Shown here piece after piece: positions 4,810 through 5,364 of a DNA stretch of 5,364 bases. Source of the stretch: an uncultured delta proteobacterium (GTDB lineage Bacteria > Myxococcota_A > Polyangia > Polyangiales > Ga0077539); NCBI GenBank assembly GCA_903885885.1, contig CAISKJ010000939.1:1-5364 (forward strand). Direction: 5' to 3'. The notes beneath the pieces are model-generated. The model was not told where the DNA came from and did not search any database. It saw only the letters and a program-made list of their open reading frames with translations. Both the position numbers and the translations under genes were made by a program. Every line of letters starts with the position of its first letter. The first letter of the stretch is position 1.

Positions 4810-5364
4810 ATGTCTGGCCCGCGATACCAAACGATCTCCAGTGGCAGCGCAGCCGACGTACACCCCTCCGCGGGCGAGGCGCGCGCGACGGCGCAGCGCA
4901 TCACGCGGAGCCTGCGCCGCGCGCTCACCGACGCCGACGTGCGGCAGTGCGTGTCCGACGCCCTCTCGCTCGATCGCCTCCAGCGCACACCGGGCGAAGC
5001 GCTGCGCGGGGCCTTCGAGGCGCTCGTGCGCGACGCCTCGGACCGCGCGCCGTGGGGCCTCGACGACCCCGCGGCCGTCGTGGCCGACCTCACGTCGTGG
5101 TCGTGGCGCGGCGATCTCGACCCCGCCCTCGGCTTCGCGGTGGCGGCCTCGGTGCTCGGCGAGACGCACGCCCACCGCGGCGCGCGCCCCGTCGCGATGG
5201 TGGCCGTCGACGACCCGCTCGACCCGACACGCGCCCTCGCCGACGTGCTCGGGCACCGGCTCGCCGAGGCCGAGGCGCGCGCCCGCAGGATCGCCCGCGA
5301 GCGCGGCTGCGACGCGCTGGTGCGAGAGGTGTTCCTTCCCGCAGTGGCGTCCAACCTCGCCGCG
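4810..5364 (+). CDS. Unrecognised protein, N-terminal part (runs off the right edge)
   Basis: From ATG 4810-4812 the frame stays open to the window end, giving 185 residues with no stop. No signal peptide or membrane segment is visible. The first 20 residues are polar (MSGPRYQTISSGSAADVHPS). The rest is rich in Ala, Arg, Asp, Glu and Leu and looks largely alpha-helical, for example RITRSLRRALTDADVRQCV, GEALRGAFEALVRDA, and the charged helix LGHRLAEAEARARRIARERG near residues 151-170. This suggests a soluble cytoplasmic protein. I cannot assign a family. The amino-acid balance and GC-rich third positions support it as the true frame over the antisense frames, which are Arg/His- or Ser-rich. 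No strong Shine-Dalgarno precedes the ATG; a GAGTGAGAAC stretch at 4792-4801 is the nearest purine-rich run. The gene is divergent from the minus-strand cluster and may share its intergenic control region. Confidence 0.65.
   Translation, partial: MSGPRYQTISSGSAADVHPSAGEARATAQRITRSLRRALTDADVRQCVSDALSLDRLQRTPGEALRGAFEALVRDASDRAPWGLDDPAAVVADLTSWSWRGDLDPALGFAVAASVLGETHAHRGARPVAMVAVDDPLDPTRALADVLGHRLAEAEARARRIARERGCDALVREVFLPAVASNLAA

Noticed and set aside
4668..5354. Two long minus-strand frames (4668-5354 and 4735-5256) opposite the right-edge gene
   Set aside because: One is Ser/Arg/Ala-rich and the other is a codon-aligned His/Arg-rich shadow. The plus-strand frame has a more natural amino-acid balance.

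Overview
The window is very GC-rich, and its coding frames carry G or C at most third codon positions. The mix of gene types (a lamin-tail-domain protein, several envelope proteins with signal peptides, a large scaffold protein) suggests a myxobacterium-like member of the former Deltaproteobacteria, such as a Polyangiales/Sandaracinus-type genome. That placement is inferred from composition and protein style; there is no marker gene here.

Layout. Positions 2-388 (+) hold the C-terminal end of a lamin-tail-domain protein that starts outside the window. A 72-nt gap with a small hairpin and a good ribosome binding site leads into 461-2914 (+), an 817-residue protein that I recognise as a bacterial homologue of the eukaryotic major vault protein (MVP). 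It has N-terminal beta-sandwich vault repeats, an SPFH/Band-7-like shoulder, a long coiled-coil cap helix and a hydrophobic cap-ring tail, in the same order as in animal MVP. Facing it tail to tail, with only 4 nt between the stop codons, is a minus-strand cluster: a putative DUF697-like membrane protein (4258-4656), a probable outer-membrane beta-barrel protein (3659-4249), and, 86 nt further on, an exported protein of unknown function (2919-3572). A 153-nt divergent intergenic region follows. It contains a candidate sigma-70 promoter for the minus-strand genes and a short TGCATC repeat pair. After it comes the start of an unrecognised plus-strand gene (4810 to the window end, left open).

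How they may work together. The vault-like gene is the centrepiece. It is probably transcribed alone or together with the lamin-tail gene. No partner of the eukaryotic vault (VPARP, TEP1/TROVE, vault RNA) is visible, so if it forms a particle it may be MVP-only or may use partners encoded elsewhere. The minus-strand genes look like ordinary envelope proteins, and nothing in the sequence ties them functionally to the vault protein. No tRNA, rRNA, CRISPR array, insertion sequence or phage gene was seen.
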